7,607 bases of DNA from positions 1 through 7,607 of the forward strand of contig DASTWW010000168.1 of the NCBI GenBank assembly GCA_035765755.1, given 5' to 3'. A program made the translations under genes and the position numbers. The notes under the pieces are model-generated. The model was given only the letters and a program-made list of their open reading frames with translations. It had not been told where the DNA came from and ran no database searches. Source of the DNA: DASSKA01 sp035765755 (GTDB lineage: Bacteria; Actinomycetota; Actinomycetes; Propionibacteriales; Nocardioidaceae). Below are positions 6,758-7,607 of this stretch, one piece after another (position 1 is the first letter of the stretch; every line of letters begins with the position of its first letter).

Positions 6758-7217
6758 GGCCGCCACCCCACGGGGCGGGGAGGACGTCGTGGAACGGGGC
6801 GTGCCGGGTCAGGCCGAGCGCCTGCTCCACCAGGCCGAGGAACCGGTCGGCGTCGCGGACCAGGTCGTCGGCCTCGCGCTCGCTGACGGCGCGCCGGGAG
6901 CCGGCCTCGGCGGCGGCGCGCTTGCCGGCGCCGGCAGCGAAGAAGCCGGCCCACTCCGCCAGCTCCGGCGCCACCTCGGCGAGCAGCACCCAGGCGTTCT
7001 TCTGCGCCGCCCGGCCCCGAGCGGGCCGGCCGCCGGTCGCCGTCGCCCGGGCGGCGAGCAGGGCGGCGGTGGCCTGCAGCGCGCTGACGTGCGCCTGGGC
7101 GTACCGCTGCGGCACGTCGCTGGTGGTGATCGCCTCGCGCAGCGAGCGTGCTGCGCGCTCGAGATAGGTGTACGTCGCCGCGGGCAGGTCGAACGGGTGC
7201 CTCGCCGTCATGGTCAT
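6747..7217 (-). CDS. SAV_6107-type HEPN domain protein
   Basis: A 156-residue, helix-rich, Ala/Arg-rich protein with no signal peptide or membrane helix. LERAARSLREAITTSDVPQRYAQAHVSALQATAALLAAR (in parts, residues 19-57) matches my memory of the actinobacterial SAV_6107 HEPN family. Residues R38 and H43 in RYAQAH form an R-x4-H motif like the RNase motif of HEPN domains, but it lies in the N-terminal third, so catalysis is uncertain. A later segment reads KNAWVLLAEVAPELAEWAGFFAAGAGKRAAAE. The ATG at 7217 is chosen for an excellent ribosome binding site; a second ATG at 7211 is less well spaced. It lies 23 bp after the DUF6504 gene and overlaps dnaE2 by 11 bp, so it is probably co-expressed with the polymerase. 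Its role is unknown; it could be an adaptor, regulator or RNase. Confidence 0.85.
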   Translation of the reverse strand: MTMTARHPFDLPAATYTYLERAARSLREAITTSDVPQRYAQAHVSALQATAALLAARATATGGRPARGRAAQKNAWVLLAEVAPELAEWAGFFAAGAGKRAAAEAGSRRAVSEREADDLVRDADRFLGLVEQALGLTRHAPFHDVLPAPWGGGRVA

Positions 7218-7222
7218 CGTCG

Positions 7223-7230
7223 CCTCCTCT
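7223..7230 (-). promoter_or_regulatory. Ribosome binding site of the HEPN gene
   Basis: AGAGGAGG on the minus strand ends 5 nt before the ATG at 7217. It is the strongest Shine-Dalgarno match in the window and settles the start. It lies in the 23-bp gap after the DUF6504 stop, consistent with an operon. Confidence 0.85.
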
Positions 7231-7240
7231 GGTCCGCGCC

Positions 7241-7607
7241 CTAGTCCGCACACCGGGCCAGCCGCCAGGTGCCGTCGGCCCAGTCGAAGACCAGGTCGAA
7301 CACCCCACGCCCGGCACCCGTCGCGGTCCTGCCCCGTGCCGCCTCGACCCGCCACACCTCGCGCTCGGCGAGCAGGTCGGGTGCGGCGACGGCAGTCTGC
7401 CCGGACCCACCGACAACCGGCGTCTCCTCGGCGCCTCCGACGGCGCCTCCGACAGCAACAGCCTCGGCCGAGCGCCACCAGGCGCCGGTCTCCACCCAGT
7501 GGCCGACCACGTCGCACACCCGCCACAGCCGGCCGCGCCACACGAACTGCTCCGGGCCCTCGAGCCGGGCCCCGCCCGTCGCCTGCACCATTCCCTTGCG
7601 CACGTCC
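7241..7607 (-). CDS. DUF6504 family protein (5' end outside window)
   Basis: At least 120 residues ending in a TAG at 7241-7243. It is tryptophan-rich and probably beta-rich: FVWRGRLWRV (20-29 from the GTG at 7603), HWVETGAWW (35-43), EVWRVEA (82-88) and GVFDLVFDW followed by WRLARCAD at the end. This spacing of W-R motifs matches what I know of the actinobacterial DUF6504 family, often encoded beside dnaE2 or Y-family polymerase genes. Between the blocks lies a Gly/Ala/Val-rich loop with a 12-bp tandem duplication. The frame stays open to the right edge; family members usually have some residues before this point, so the true start is probably outside the window, though the GTG at 7603 or ATG at 7591 could serve. 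Function is unknown; position makes it the upstream member of a DUF6504-HEPN-dnaE2 unit. Confidence 0.8.
   Translation of the reverse strand, partial: DVRKGMVQATGGARLEGPEQFVWRGRLWRVCDVVGHWVETGAWWRSAEAVAVGGAVGGAEETPVVGGSGQTAVAAPDLLAEREVWRVEAARGRTATGAGRGVFDLVFDWADGTWRLARCAD
7430..7453. repeat. 12-bp tandem duplication inside the DUF6504 gene
   Basis: GGCGCCTCCGAC occurs twice in perfect tandem (7430-7441 and 7442-7453). It is read on the minus strand as a repeated VGGA and lies in the variable loop between the conserved Trp blocks. It keeps frame and probably arose by replication slippage. Confidence 0.8.

Overview
The window is very GC-rich, with strong G/C preference at third codon positions and frequent GTG starts, as in a high-GC actinobacterium. 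Protein families (DUF3040, SAV_6107-type HEPN, DUF6504, actinobacterial DnaE2) and a dispersed-type palindrome resembling ones I associate with Nocardioides and relatives point to Nocardioidaceae. That placement is inference, not proven by the bases.

Layout, right to left (all complete genes are on the minus strand): a DUF6504 protein whose 5' end runs off the right edge; a SAV_6107-type HEPN protein 23 bp downstream with a strong ribosome binding site; dnaE2, the error-prone DNA polymerase III alpha-like subunit, whose start overlaps the end of the HEPN gene; a GC hairpin; a class I SAM-dependent methyltransferase resembling tRNA methyltransferase CmoM/SmtA; a 156-bp gap holding two copies of a 51-bp-period direct repeat; dinB (DNA polymerase IV); and a small two-helix DUF3040 membrane protein. 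At the far left a plus-strand gene of unknown identity ends, convergent with the DUF3040 gene.

The core is a DNA damage-tolerance locus. DnaE2 and a catalytically intact Y-family polymerase lie 0.98 kb apart on one strand, but without a recognisable imuA' or imuB. The tightly packed DUF6504-HEPN-dnaE2 segment looks like one transcription unit, making the two small proteins candidate partners or regulators of DnaE2. The DUF3040 gene is usually found near the mraZ/dcw division cluster in actinobacteria, so that cluster may lie to the left.

Most notable points: a hairpin-forming palindrome embedded in frame in dnaE2, a DnaE2 PHP domain that has lost several metal ligands, the HEPN-polymerase coupling, and the repeat pair upstream of dinB. 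No RNA genes, CRISPR arrays or insertion sequences were seen.
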